A DNA stretch of 64,000 bases from Lachnospiraceae bacterium (GCA_017441295.1 JAFRYA010000006.1:1-64000), one strand, 5' to 3'; counted from the first letter of the stretch, positions 41,140-50,617 are shown. Numbers and translations are program-made. Notes: generated by a model from the sequence alone, not told the origin.

Positions 41140-43611
41140 ATGAGAAAGCGCGCATCGTCTTACAAGAGATATGAGAAGAAATATTTCATCAAAAGGCACA
41201 AGTTCCTTTTCCTGGGACTTGGCTTTTTAGCTGTACTTATTATCGCTTCAGGCATCCTGTTCTGGGTGATGAAGAACCGTCCCGCCAGACAGATTGAATA
41301 TGACGAAATGACAGATGCTACCCTCCCTGTGCTCACGATCAGCTATGAGAATATGCAGCTGAACAAGATGATGGGCCACACGAGGGATATGAATCCGCGA
41401 TATATGAGAGATACGATCTTCGTTCTCCAGAACACCTACGATATCCATCTTGAAGGCCAGAGCTACGGCATTGACCTGACAAACGTCAGATGCAAAGTCT
41501 ATGACACTGCTGAGAACAAGCTGATCCAGGATACTGACGCCAAAGCATTCGAGGTCACCGACACGAGGCTCTCAATAGACCTGACCCTTGACAAATCGAT
41601 GGAGGAAGGCAAGGAATACGTGCTGGATGTTATCCTGGAGGAGAACGGCGGCCGCCAGATCCATTATTACACCAGAGTCACCAGAAACGTCACGGATAAG
41701 GTTTACGGACAGATCGACCTGGTACTTCAGTTCAACAACAGTCTCTACAGCCCTAACGGAGATGAGTTCATCAAACCGTATATGGAGAGCGATGGTCTGA
41801 AAGACGGCAACAGAAATCTGGGCCACGCGAGCCTGGTTTCTTCCCTCTCCCATATTATGTGGGGAGATATGGATGTCAGCAAGGTGACCGAGCCTGTTGT
41901 AAATATTATCGATGCGGACGGAGAGATTGGCTTCTTCCGTCTGGAATACATGGTCAGCCGCGTTAACAGCGACGATGCCACTGAATATTACAATGTTTCC
42001 GAGTATTACAGGCTGCGTACCACCAGCTCCAGGACCTATGTGCTGGACTATGAGCGCAGCGTTGATCAGATGTTCATTCCGAGCGTGGACAATGTAGGCA
42101 CAACGATGGCCGAGCTGGGCATCCGCAACGAATACACTGTCGATATGATGAGCAACTATAAAGGCACGCTCAACTGCTTCGTAACGAACGGCTCGCTCTG
42201 GTGCATGGACACCGAGACGAAATCTATTATCCAGATTTTCTCATTCTTCAAGAGCGTTCTGGATGAGCGTGAAACGTACGACAGGCATGATATCAAGATT
42301 ATTTCCGTCTCTGACGAGGGTGATATTAAGTTCCTGGTATACGGCTATATGAATAAGGGCGTGCACGAGGGCATGACCGGCCTTGGCTTGTACAAATACA
42401 ACGCCGAAGAGCGGCAGGTAAACGAGGAAATGTTCATTCCGGCGGACGTTCCGTTTGAAATTCTGGACCAGTCCATTGGCTCGCTCTGCTATCTGAACAA
42501 TGACAACGTCCTTTACCTGATGATGGACGAATACTTATATGCCATCAGCCTGAATGACAACGACGCTGAGCTGATCGCGTCCGGTCTGACCGAGAGCAAC
42601 AGCAAGATTTCCGCTACAGGCCGTATGCTGGCATGGCATGAAAACGGCAAGCCAAACACGGCGGAGCGCATTACCGTCCTCGATATGGAGACCGGTGACA
42701 GTTACGAGGTCACGGCCGAGAAAGGCAAATGCATTAAGGCACTCGGTTTCCTCAATATGGACTTCGTTTACGGACAGGGAACCAGCGGCGCAACCTATGT
42801 TACCGCCGAAGGACGCGAATACCTGCTCATGCCTGAGATGATAGTTACGAATAAGAGCGGAAAGGTACAGCAGAGAACGCAGTCCGACTATGGATACTTC
42901 GTTGACTCGCTGGTTGAATACAACCGCGTCATCATCTCCAGGGTTGTAAAGAGCGGCGACAGCTACAATGAAACCGATGATTTCACACTGTTCGCGACGG
43001 ATTTGGAGGACTATCCGGAGCCGAGGCTTTATATTTCATACGAAGAGACCAAGAAATCTGTTTATTACGTCAGTTACGTAGACAATACCACCACCGCCGG
43101 AGACCTCAGGATCGACAAGAGCATCCCGGTATATCAGTCCAACGCGGAAGTAACCAGCGTGAGCGAGATGCTGGCTGTTGACGGCAGGTATTATGTATAC
43201 GCTAAGGGTATGCTGCAAGGCATTGTAAACAGCCCGGCAGCAGCCATCCAGCTGGCGTATGAAAACGGCGGCAGCGTGCTGACGAACAGCGGCGGCTATT
43301 TCTATAGAAGGAGCACCAGGCCTTCAGTCATCGACGTATCTGAGGAGAGCATGAAACAGGCAATAGCTGCGTACAAAAACGAGGAACTGCTGAACGTCAC
43401 GGGCATTACCCTCACGGAGGCGCTGTATTTTACCGGCTCCAAGATACCTGTTGTCTGGGAATATGACGGCGACGTATACGTCCTGCAGGGCTACGACGTG
43501 AGCGACAATATATATCTTATGAATATAGAAACAAACGAATATCTGATCCTGACCGAGAATTACATGAGCGGAATCTTTGTGGAAACAGGCAGATGCTTTG
43601 TAATGGAGTGA
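41140..43611 (+). CDS. Large membrane-anchored extracytoplasmic protein, function unknown
   Basis: I do not recognise a characterised family. The 823-residue protein has a basic cytoplasmic N-terminus, one membrane helix (FLFLGLGFLAVLIIASGILFW, near residues 20-40), and a very large extracytoplasmic part. An early Ig-like region (about 80-210) is followed by repeats with a propeller-like look (about 330-600; LWCMDTETKSI, GLGLYKYN, YLYAISLNDNDAEL), and the end (about 690-823) has a C39-peptidase-like pattern with no clear catalytic Cys (KIPVVWEYDGDVYVLQGYDV). Start ATG 41140 is preceded by a -10 box rather than a ribosome site. ExoIII follows after two bases. Confidence 0.75.
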   Translation: MRKRASSYKRYEKKYFIKRHKFLFLGLGFLAVLIIASGILFWVMKNRPARQIEYDEMTDATLPVLTISYENMQLNKMMGHTRDMNPRYMRDTIFVLQNTYDIHLEGQSYGIDLTNVRCKVYDTAENKLIQDTDAKAFEVTDTRLSIDLTLDKSMEEGKEYVLDVILEENGGRQIHYYTRVTRNVTDKVYGQIDLVLQFNNSLYSPNGDEFIKPYMESDGLKDGNRNLGHASLVSSLSHIMWGDMDVSKVTEPVVNIIDADGEIGFFRLEYMVSRVNSDDATEYYNVSEYYRLRTTSSRTYVLDYERSVDQMFIPSVDNVGTTMAELGIRNEYTVDMMSNYKGTLNCFVTNGSLWCMDTETKSIIQIFSFFKSVLDERETYDRHDIKIISVSDEGDIKFLVYGYMNKGVHEGMTGLGLYKYNAEERQVNEEMFIPADVPFEILDQSIGSLCYLNNDNVLYLMMDEYLYAISLNDNDAELIASGLTESNSKISATGRMLAWHENGKPNTAERITVLDMETGDSYEVTAEKGKCIKALGFLNMDFVYGQGTSGATYVTAEGREYLLMPEMIVTNKSGKVQQRTQSDYGYFVDSLVEYNRVIISRVVKSGDSYNETDDFTLFATDLEDYPEPRLYISYEETKKSVYYVSYVDNTTTAGDLRIDKSIPVYQSNAEVTSVSEMLAVDGRYYVYAKGMLQGIVNSPAAAIQLAYENGGSVLTNSGGYFYRRSTRPSVIDVSEESMKQAIAAYKNEELLNVTGITLTEALYFTGSKIPVVWEYDGDVYVLQGYDVSDNIYLMNIETNEYLILTENYMSGIFVETGRCFVME

Positions 43612-43613
43612 AA

Positions 43614-44366
43614 ATGAAATTTATATCCTGGAACGTTAACGGAATAAGAGCCTGCCACGGTAAGGGCTTTATGGATTTTTTCAATCAGGCGGATGCTGAT
43701 ATTTTCTGCCTGCAGGAGACCAAGATGCAGGAGGGACAGTTTGAACTGGACCTGCCGGGTTATTACCAGTACTGGAATTACGCTGAGAAGAAGGGCTATT
43801 CAGGCACCGCTGTATTTACCAAAAGGAAGCCTATCAGCGTCACATACGGCATCGGCGTTGAGGAACACGACCACGAAGGCCGTGTTATCACATTGGAATA
43901 TGAGAATTTTTATTTCATAACTGTCTATGTGCCGAACTCTCAGGATGAGCTGAAGAGGCTGGACTACCGTATGGCGTGGGAGGATGCGTTCCTCGAATAT
44001 ATCCGCGCGCTGGACAAGGTAAAACCGGTCATTTACTGCGGCGATCTGAACGTAGCGCACCAGGAGATCGATCTTAAGAATCCTAAGACCAACCGCCGCA
44101 ACGCGGGCTTTACAGATGAGGAAAGAGCCAAGATGAGTACGGTCCTGTCATCCGGATTTATTGATACTTTCAGATATTTCTACCCTGATCAGGTAACTTA
44201 CAGCTGGTGGTCATACAGATTCCGCGCGCGCGAAAAGAACGCCGGATGGCGTATAGACTATTTCATCTGTTCAGAATCATTAAAGGATAAACTGACTGAC
44301 GCGGTGATCCATACTGAAGTTATGGGTTCTGATCACTGTCCGGTGGAACTGGACGCGGAACTGTAA
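43614..44366 (+). CDS. xth: Exodeoxyribonuclease III (AP endonuclease)
   Basis: 250 residues. Cuts DNA at abasic sites and removes 3' blocking groups in base excision repair. The exonuclease-endonuclease-phosphatase motifs are intact: FISWNVNGIRA, CLQETKM, GYSGTAVFTK, YCGDLNVAH, and DYFICSESL...MGSDHCPVELD with the catalytic Asp-His pair. ATG 43614 is chosen, two bases after the upstream stop, with GGAG ahead. Its stop codon lies inside the left terminal repeat of the palindromic element that follows. Confidence 0.95.
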   Translation: MKFISWNVNGIRACHGKGFMDFFNQADADIFCLQETKMQEGQFELDLPGYYQYWNYAEKKGYSGTAVFTKRKPISVTYGIGVEEHDHEGRVITLEYENFYFITVYVPNSQDELKRLDYRMAWEDAFLEYIRALDKVKPVIYCGDLNVAHQEIDLKNPKTNRRNAGFTDEERAKMSTVLSSGFIDTFRYFYPDQVTYSWWSYRFRAREKNAGWRIDYFICSESLKDKLTDAVIHTEVMGSDHCPVELDAEL

Positions 44367-44641
44367 GCAGATTGAACCTATGCGAATACGCCTTACAGCG
44401 GCCTTTTTCGATGATTTTCGCCCCTTGTCGCTTAGCGGGCGGTCAGCCCGCCTGCACTTCGCGGGACAAAAATCCCACGAAAGATGCTCGCTGTAAGGTG
44501 CTTTGCAGTTTTGACGGAGCTGGTTTTTTTCAAGGCAAGGAAGGTTTCGCAGGGAATACTAGTAGTATTCTCAAGAAACCTGACGCAGCATTGGAGAAAA
44601 CCAGCCCATCAAAACCATATTAGTATAGGTTCAATCTGCTT
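44365..44641. repeat. 277-bp palindromic element with 17-bp perfect terminal inverted repeats
   Basis: The ends 44365-44381 and 44625-44641 are exact inverted repeats (AAGCAGATTGAACCTAT). Inside are two nested stem systems. The left has CCTTACAGCG (44391-44400) with CGCTGTAAGG (44489-44498) around GCGGGC/GCCCGC (44435-44440, 44446-44451). The right has GCTGGTTTT (44519-44527) with AAAACCAGC (44597-44605), GGTTTC (44543-44548) with GAAACC (44575-44580), and a central AATACT-AGT-AGTATT (44555-44569). It exactly fills the gap between two convergent genes, touching both stop codons, and encodes nothing obvious. Confidence 0.7.
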
Positions 44642-44643
44642 AA

Positions 44644-45423
44644 TTATTTCAGGAACCACATCTCCAGGATGCCGTACATCTCCCTGACGTAATTGGTCGG
44701 GAACAGCCACCACAGAGTCTTCGCGGGGAGAGAGCCTGCGTCATAACCATATTTTTCTGAAATTTTAAGGGCACGGTACATGTGATAGTCGTTTGTGGCT
44801 ATCACTGTTACCGGATTAAGCCCTTCTTTTTGTATAATGGCTTTGGAGAAAAGCAGGTTTTCATCAGTGTCTTTGGACTGGTCTTCAATATAGATTCTGT
44901 CCGGACTGATGCCCTGCTCAATCAGATAGTCATACATGGCCGAAGCTTCGGTGCGGCTTTCGTTGTCGCCCTGACCACCGGAGACAATGCAGGCAGATGA
45001 AGGATTCTCGTTCAGATATTCGATCGCTGCATCCAGACGGGCCTTGAGGGTCAGGCTGATATGTGTATCATATACTCTGCAGCCCAATACAACGACAGTA
45101 GCATCCTGCTTCGCAGCGCGCGAATTGCCCCGTATCATGGAAACGGTTGTGGCAGCAGCCAGTCCCAGAATAGCCACAATGGCGAGGATGATGATTGAGA
45201 GTATGATCTTGCCCGGGATGCTCTTCCATATCAGGCGCAGCAGGGCATTGATCCATCCGCCCCACAGACCATAGATGATCAGTATGAAGGAGACGATCAT
45301 TCCTGTGATCGCGCCAATATTAAACGTTCCTGTAATGAATGCAGGAATGAGGAACCAGGCGAGGAGTATAAATCCGATAACCGCTAACATTCTTCTGAAA
45401 AAAATCCTTATTAAAATTCCCAT
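44644..45423 (-). CDS. YdcF/SanA-like DUF218 membrane protein
   Basis: 259 residues. Three or four N-terminal membrane helices are followed by an extracytoplasmic DUF218 domain: VVVLGCRVYDTHISLTLKAR, ACIVSGGQGDNESRTEA, GISPDRIYIEDQSKDTDENL and ATNDYHMYRAL. The family is linked to envelope barrier function and possible phosphate-ester or nucleotide chemistry; no firm reaction is known. The gene's 3' end abuts the palindromic element. Confidence 0.85.
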   Translation of the reverse strand: MGILIRIFFRRMLAVIGFILLAWFLIPAFITGTFNIGAITGMIVSFILIIYGLWGGWINALLRLIWKSIPGKIILSIIILAIVAILGLAAATTVSMIRGNSRAAKQDATVVVLGCRVYDTHISLTLKARLDAAIEYLNENPSSACIVSGGQGDNESRTEASAMYDYLIEQGISPDRIYIEDQSKDTDENLLFSKAIIQKEGLNPVTVIATNDYHMYRALKISEKYGYDAGSLPAKTLWWLFPTNYVREMYGILEMWFLK

Positions 45424-45440
45424 GCAGAGATAATACCATA

Positions 45441-45470
45441 AAAAAGGACTGCGGATGCAGTCCTTTTTTT
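45441..45470. terminator. Terminator after the dnaD-dnaC-prs operon
   Basis: AAAAAGGACTGC (45441-45452), loop GGAT, GCAGTCCTTTTT (45457-45468). On the minus strand it ends the prs transcript. Confidence 0.88.
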
Positions 45471-45509
45471 AAATATTAGAAATAAAATGATTAATGGAAG
45501 GATGACGGA

Positions 45510-46727
45510 TTACTCGATTGAATCGAATGCGCTGTCCTGATTGAGCTCTCCGTTATTATATTTCTCGATCAGAGACTTGATCCTGTTTGTAGGATCCAGC
45601 AGGTCGCTGATGGAGGCATTATGATTCAGCGTGTCAATGATGTAAGAAACGAATTTGCTCATGTCAACACTGGTGTAATAATCAGTTCTTGAAAGCAGCT
45701 CAGGAGACTGATATGTCAGGTTGGTGGTGAATATTCTGGTGATGTCGCCTCTCTCATGGGCTGCGTCAAACTTCTCCATGCCGTTGGTGAACAGGCCGAA
45801 GGTTGAGAATACGAAGATTCTCTTAGCGCCCATTTCTTTCAGTCTCTTAGCAGTATCGATCATACTGCCGCCTGAAGAGATCATGTCGTCAACGACGATG
45901 ACGTCTTTGCCGGCCGGGCTGATGCCCAGATACTCATGTGCTACGATCGGATTGGATCCGGTCTTCGGGTCGATTACTGAATAATCACGTCTCTTGTAGA
46001 ACAGAGCCATATCGATACCCAGGACACTGGCGAAGAATACGCTCCTGTCGATGGCGCCCTCATCCGGGCTGATCATGAGCAGGTGGTCCTTGTCGAAGAT
46101 GATGTCCTTCTCAACCTTGCACAGGTTCTTAAGGAACTGGTATGACGGCTTGATGTTCTCGAAACCATTCTGTGGTGCCGCGTTGATTACACGCGGATCA
46201 TGTGCGTCGAATGTGATGATGTTGTCAACGCCCATTGCGTAGAGTTCCTGAAGGCCCATAGCGCAGTCCAGAGACTCGCGGGCGTTTCTCTTGTGCTGGC
46301 GGCTCTCATACAGGAACGGCATGATGACGTTGATCCTGTTAGCCTTGCCGCCCATCGCGGCGATGATCCTCTTCAGATCCTGGAAGTGATCATCAGGTGA
46401 CATACGGTTGAGTGTCTGGCCCATTCTGTATGTCAGTGAGTTGTTGCAGATATCGACCAGGATGAAAACATCCTTGCCGCGGACAGTGTCTTTGACGACG
46501 CCCTTAGCCTCGCCGGAACCGAAACGCGGGTTCTCGACGTGGATAATGTAGCTGTCCTTCTCATAGCCGGTCAGAGCGAGTTCTTTCTTGAATTCTGACT
46601 GACGGCTCTTTCTCCAGGACGAGATCCTCTTGTCGATGGATTCGCCCAGGCCCTCGCAGCTCTTAAGCGCGATGATGCCAAGTGGTCCTACAGGTATGGT
46701 GTTGATTACGATTTCTTCACGCAGCAT
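45510..46727 (-). CDS. prs: Ribose-phosphate pyrophosphokinase (PRPP synthetase), long divergent form
   Basis: 405 residues, against about 315 for the standard enzyme. The phosphoribosyltransferase-like PRPP site is intact (DVIVVDDMISSGGSMIDTAKRLKEMG), as are the N-terminal-domain motifs (SGEAKG, MPFLYESRQHKR, TFDAHDPRV) and KTGS in the flexible region. Extra N-terminal and C-terminal segments are typical of a second, larger class in Clostridia. It makes PRPP for nucleotide and His/Trp synthesis. It starts two bases before the dnaC stop on the minus strand, so it is in the primosome operon. Confidence 0.85.
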   Translation of the reverse strand: MLREEIVINTIPVGPLGIIALKSCEGLGESIDKRISSWRKSRQSEFKKELALTGYEKDSYIIHVENPRFGSGEAKGVVKDTVRGKDVFILVDICNNSLTYRMGQTLNRMSPDDHFQDLKRIIAAMGGKANRINVIMPFLYESRQHKRNARESLDCAMGLQELYAMGVDNIITFDAHDPRVINAAPQNGFENIKPSYQFLKNLCKVEKDIIFDKDHLLMISPDEGAIDRSVFFASVLGIDMALFYKRRDYSVIDPKTGSNPIVAHEYLGISPAGKDVIVVDDMISSGGSMIDTAKRLKEMGAKRIFVFSTFGLFTNGMEKFDAAHERGDITRIFTTNLTYQSPELLSRTDYYTSVDMSKFVSYIIDTLNHNASISDLLDPTNRIKSLIEKYNNGELNQDSAFDSIE

Positions 46728-46728
46728 A

Positions 46729-47706
46729 TTAACCCTCCAATTTTTTAATCATTCTAATATCTTTGCCATATAGTTTAATAATCGTATATCTATTTACTAA
46801 TCGGGAGAAGATTCTCTCGGAATAGTTGTTCTGAAGCTGCTCCAGCGACAGATTGCTGGAAATAATAGTGGATTTATCTGCCAGCAGACGCTCATTAATG
46901 CAGTTAAACAGCTGGGTGGTCGTAAATGAATTAACCAGTTCGGTGCCCAGATCGTCGATTATCAGCAGGTCGCATTTCATGATCTGCTTAAGGATCTGGT
47001 CTGAATCCGCGCGGTCCGAGCCGAAGACAGCGTCCCCAAGAATATCGAACAGCTTGACCGCGGACAGATAGATCACGAAATAGCCCCTGTCGATCAGCTC
47101 CTTGGCGATGCAGTTGGCCAGGAAGGACTTGCCTACGCCGGTCTCGCCGCAGATGAGCAGGTTGTCATGCCGGGCGTCAAAGTTGTTGATGAAATCTACT
47201 GCCACACGCGCAGCATGCTTGGCGGCCTGCAGAGGATTATTCTGGGAATCCGGCTCATCCGGATAATATTTGAAAGAAAAGGTGCTGAAATTCTCCTGAT
47301 CCAAGACGCGGCCGATATTTGACTGGTCGTACAGGACTTCTCTGATGCGCTTCTTGAAGCAGCTGCACATCTCATCTCCAATATAGCCTGTGTCGTTGCA
47401 GAGCCTGCACTCGTAATGAGGCTCCAGGTCGGACGGCTGATAGCCGGCTGATGAGAGCAGCTGCTGCTTCCGGGCTGAGAGCTCTTCAATCTGCCTGCGG
47501 TAGGAATCCAGATCGGCGCCTGCGCCATTGATGCGGGCGATGGCGGTGTCAACAGAGAGAGACGCGATGCGCCCATTTATCTGCTCAACCTCAGGAAGGC
47601 GGGAATAAATCTCCGCCTTTCGCTCGGCCAGCGCCCTCTCGGCGCGCAGCCTCTTGTCATTGTATTCTCTTAAAATGCTCTCAAAAGCAGCTCGCGTTAT
47701 GCTCAT
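46729..47706 (-). CDS. DnaC/DnaI-like helicase loader ATPase
   Basis: 325 residues. An N-terminal coiled-coil region (about 1-85) and a Cys-rich zinc motif (CRLCNDTGYIGDEMCSC) precede an AAA+ ATPase domain: Walker A CGETGVGKSFLANCIA, Walker B DLLIIDDLGTE, and a sensor region (TIISSNLSLEQL). This is the loader of the replicative helicase as in Bacillus DnaI. Start overlaps the dnaD-like gene (ATGA). Confidence 0.9.
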   Translation of the reverse strand: MSITRAAFESILREYNDKRLRAERALAERKAEIYSRLPEVEQINGRIASLSVDTAIARINGAGADLDSYRRQIEELSARKQQLLSSAGYQPSDLEPHYECRLCNDTGYIGDEMCSCFKKRIREVLYDQSNIGRVLDQENFSTFSFKYYPDEPDSQNNPLQAAKHAARVAVDFINNFDARHDNLLICGETGVGKSFLANCIAKELIDRGYFVIYLSAVKLFDILGDAVFGSDRADSDQILKQIMKCDLLIIDDLGTELVNSFTTTQLFNCINERLLADKSTIISSNLSLEQLQNNYSERIFSRLVNRYTIIKLYGKDIRMIKKLEG

Positions 47707-48782
47707 TTCAGCCCCTTATTGATCAGCTTGTTCTCAAGCTCTTCCCAGTCGTAATCGCGCTGAGGGAAGTTATTGAACTTGTTGCCCTGCGCCGGCTTGG
47801 AGGCAGGCTTCCTGGCGGGAGCCTTGGTCTTGCTCTTGTGCTGGGCATCCAGCTTCTTAAGATCGTTGATGGTGGTTACTTTATTGCTCTTCCAATTCTG
47901 CAGAATGGAATCGGTATAATCAAAGCTGGGCTTGTGGATAGCATTCATAGTCCTGTTGCAGGCTTCGAGGATCATCTCTGTGTTGAAGCCGTAGGACAGA
48001 TTCCACTTGGCCACCCATTCGGACTCACTCCTGGACGGATCGCGGCCGCTCAGGCCAAATGCGCTCAGAACCTTACGGCATTTGTCGGTGTAAACAGAGT
48101 TCAGCAGTTTGGCGGCAGCGACATTCTTGATGCCCTGCTCGGCCCAGTTGATAGCTACTGTCTCGATATAGCGCATGTCCTTGTGACCGCCGTCCGTACA
48201 GTAGTCAAACAGATACTCGATCAGGTCTGAAGGGAAGCCCAGCTCTTCATGGAAGAACATGAGGGTATTGATCTCGGTGCCTGTGAAAGGCCTGCCCAGA
48301 TACTGCTGCGCCATGGTAATGGTGACGCTGAAATCATCCCTGCAGCTGAACGCGTCGATCTCTTCGCGTGAATGGGCGCGTTTCTGGTATTTCGCGGCAG
48401 ACTGCTGCGGAGCAGCATCTACAGGTGCCGTCTGAACAGCACCTGTGGACGTGGAAACCGTGCTGGTATAACTCCTGCTGCCGTCTGCTGAAACATGAGT
48501 AACGCAGAGGGAAGAGAGCTCGCCGTCGTCGAATGTCAGCTCCAGCAGCCCTTTCTTCTCCCAGTACTTCAGTGCCCGGATAACGTCCTTCTCGGTATTG
48601 TTGAATACGTCAGCAATATCAGAGATGGACAGAGAAGATTCCTTCTCCTCCAGACACATAAGCAGATATATATATATTTTCACGAATTCACCGGCGGCCT
48701 TCGGCATATAGTCTCGGATGAAACTATTAGTAATGCTCGTGGAGCCGATATATCCGTCGTGTTTCAGTGTAAAGTTACTCAT
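47703..48782 (-). CDS. DnaD-domain replication initiation protein
   Basis: 359 residues. An N-terminal winged helix (SISDIADVFNNTEKDVIRALKYWEKKGLL split: DIADVFNNTEKDVIRALKYW) is followed by a Ser/Thr/Ala-rich linker (about 110-140) and two DnaD/DnaB-type C-terminal domains (GTEINTLMFFHEELGFPSDL, WVAKWNLSYGFNTEMILEA). The C-terminus is Lys-rich. It acts with the helicase loader in primosome assembly. An extended -10 box (TGCTATATT, minus strand, 48816-48824) lies upstream. Confidence 0.88.
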   Translation of the reverse strand: MSNFTLKHDGYIGSTSITNSFIRDYMPKAAGEFVKIYIYLLMCLEEKESSLSISDIADVFNNTEKDVIRALKYWEKKGLLELTFDDGELSSLCVTHVSADGSRSYTSTVSTSTGAVQTAPVDAAPQQSAAKYQKRAHSREEIDAFSCRDDFSVTITMAQQYLGRPFTGTEINTLMFFHEELGFPSDLIEYLFDYCTDGGHKDMRYIETVAINWAEQGIKNVAAAKLLNSVYTDKCRKVLSAFGLSGRDPSRSESEWVAKWNLSYGFNTEMILEACNRTMNAIHKPSFDYTDSILQNWKSNKVTTINDLKKLDAQHKSKTKAPARKPASKPAQGNKFNNFPQRDYDWEELENKLINKGLK

Positions 48783-48881
48783 ACCAAAAACCTTATTGCC
48801 AATTAAAGTAAGTGAAATATAGCATATAAATTTTTATAAAAAAAGGACTTGACAAACCGCCATTATTAAGGAATGCGTAAA

Positions 48882-49043
48882 AGTGGAAATTGTGGAAAAA
48901 GTGGATAAAAAAAGCGAATAATATTGACAAAAAAATGCATTTAAAAAACCCTGTAAAATAGGGGCTGTCAAGCAATATTTTTAAAAATGCAATCCAAAAA
49001 ATTGCTGTTTAAATTTAAAAAAATTTGTGGACAATGGGGATAA
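48882..49043. promoter_or_regulatory. DnaA-box-like cluster in the dnaD/murC gap
   Basis: Against TGTGGATAA (the complement of the DnaA box TTATCCACA), four 9-mers match at 8 of 9 positions, all in the same orientation and arranged as two back-to-back pairs: TGTGGAAAA (48891-48899) with AGTGGATAA (48900-48908), and TGTGGACAA (49026-49034) with TGGGGATAA (49035-49043). A weaker 9-mer (48882-48890) adjoins the first pair. The gap is very AT-rich. No dnaA gene is in the window. Confidence 0.5.
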
Positions 49044-49057
49044 CTTTTTTTACATTA

Positions 49058-49085
49058 AAAAACCCTTGAAAAATCAAGGGTTTTT
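49058..49085. terminator. Terminator after murC
   Basis: AAAAACCCTTGA (49058-49069), loop AAAA, TCAAGGGTTTTT (49074-49085); T runs on both strands. Confidence 0.9.
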
Positions 49086-49131
49086 AAAATCGGTTATAAA
49101 CAAAATCCAATGATGATAAAAAACACGGAAT

Positions 49132-50508
49132 TTATTTTCCTGTTAAATGGTCCGCAATCTGATATACGTCGCCAGCGCCCATTGTAATGACCATATCACC
49201 CGTGCTGCAGTGATCTAAGATGAAGTTTTCCACCTCATCAAACGTCGGGAAATAATAACTTTCACAGCCAAGCGAGGCGATTTTTTTCTGAAGATCCTTG
49301 GATGAGATGCCCAGTGTGTCCTTCTCGCGCGCCGCGTAGATATCTGTCAGGACGACAGCGTCAGCGGCAGACAGGCTGGCAGCGAACTCATCAAAGAGGG
49401 CCTTGGTCCTGGAGTAGGTGTGCGGCTGGAAGATGACCCAGAGCTTCTTGTGAGGACATTTGAGGGCTGCGCCCAGAGTCGCGGCAATCTCGTCCGGATG
49501 GTGAGCGTAGTCATCGATTATGGTAACGCCGCCGATATTGCCCTTGTACTGGAAACGGCGGTCAACGCCCGTGAACTTGTCGATCGATCTGACGGCATCA
49601 GCAGGATTAATGCCGATAGCATCAGCCGCAGCAAAAGCCGCGAGGGAATTGCTGACATTATATTCACCGGGAATGCCCAGCTTGACGTGGCATACGAACT
49701 CATTGTCCTTGTACAGGTCGTATTCGCCGCAGGCCAGGTCGTCATATGATACGTTATGCGCAGTGAACGCGTAATCTCCATCCATACCGAAGGTGATAAC
49801 GCGGCATTTGAGGTCATCTGTAAAATAAGGAAGATTGTCAATCTCGCCGTTGATGATCAGAGTACCGTCGTCAGGCAGCAGGTGCGTATAAACACGGAAG
49901 CTGTTCCTGATGTCATCGAGATCCTTGAAGAAGTCCAGATGGTCAGCTTTGACGTTGAGGACGACCTCCAGCGTCGGGAAGAACGACAGGAAGCTGTTGG
50001 TGTATTCACATGCTTCTGTGATGAAATTGCCCGAATGGCCGATGCGTGTATTTCCGCCGATGGCCGGGAGCATGCCGCCGACCATGATAGTCGGGTCGGT
50101 ATCGTTGTCCAGAAGTATCTGAGAAATAAGCGAAGTGGTAGTGGTCTTGCCATGGGTGCCTGATACGCAGATGGCCAGATCGTAGTTCTTCATGAGCTGA
50201 CCGAGGAATTCGGCCCTGGTGGCTGTCGGGATGCCGAGCTCAATTGCGCGTACGAGCTCAGGGTTGTCCGGTTTGATCGCGGCGGTATAGACCACGAGAG
50301 AAATGTCTTCAGTGATATTGTCCGCACTGTGGCCGATAGCGATCTCAGCGCCCATCTCCCTGAGGCTGTGAACCAGTTCAGAATCTTTGAAATCCGAGCC
50401 TGAAACAGTAAAGCCCCTTGTCAGGAGAACCTGCGCCAAAGAGCTCATGTTAATTCCACCGATTCCGATGAAGTGTATATGTTGTTTTTTAGTAAAATCC
50501 AGATTCAT
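49132..50508 (-). CDS. murC: UDP-N-acetylmuramate--L-alanine ligase
   Basis: 458 residues. Adds L-alanine to UDP-MurNAc, the first amino acid of the peptidoglycan stem. The N-terminal Rossmann part (HFIGIGGINMSSLAQVLL) distinguishes MurC from other Mur ligases; the ATP site is SGTHGKTTTTSL, and the central HADHLDFF-type motif reads KADHLDFFKD. C-terminal DDYAHHPDEI and FQPHTYSRT are typical. Single-gene unit with a terminator after it. Confidence 0.96.
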   Translation of the reverse strand: MNLDFTKKQHIHFIGIGGINMSSLAQVLLTRGFTVSGSDFKDSELVHSLREMGAEIAIGHSADNITEDISLVVYTAAIKPDNPELVRAIELGIPTATRAEFLGQLMKNYDLAICVSGTHGKTTTTSLISQILLDNDTDPTIMVGGMLPAIGGNTRIGHSGNFITEACEYTNSFLSFFPTLEVVLNVKADHLDFFKDLDDIRNSFRVYTHLLPDDGTLIINGEIDNLPYFTDDLKCRVITFGMDGDYAFTAHNVSYDDLACGEYDLYKDNEFVCHVKLGIPGEYNVSNSLAAFAAADAIGINPADAVRSIDKFTGVDRRFQYKGNIGGVTIIDDYAHHPDEIAATLGAALKCPHKKLWVIFQPHTYSRTKALFDEFAASLSAADAVVLTDIYAAREKDTLGISSKDLQKKIASLGCESYYFPTFDEVENFILDHCSTGDMVITMGAGDVYQIADHLTGK

Positions 50509-50556
50509 TTTATCCTCAAATATATATTAAAATCGGTGTAAATTTTACAATATAAG

Positions 50557-50582
50557 AGCGGCAACGTCAAGTTGCCGCTTTC
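50557..50582. terminator. Hairpin after spoVG
   Basis: AGCGGCAAC (50557-50565), loop GTCAA, GTTGCCGCT (50571-50579). The T run on the minus strand is poor (TCTTATATT), so termination of spoVG may be partial. Confidence 0.6.
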
Positions 50583-50617
50583 ATATGGTCTTGATTAAAG
50601 ATACCTGTGATCAGATA

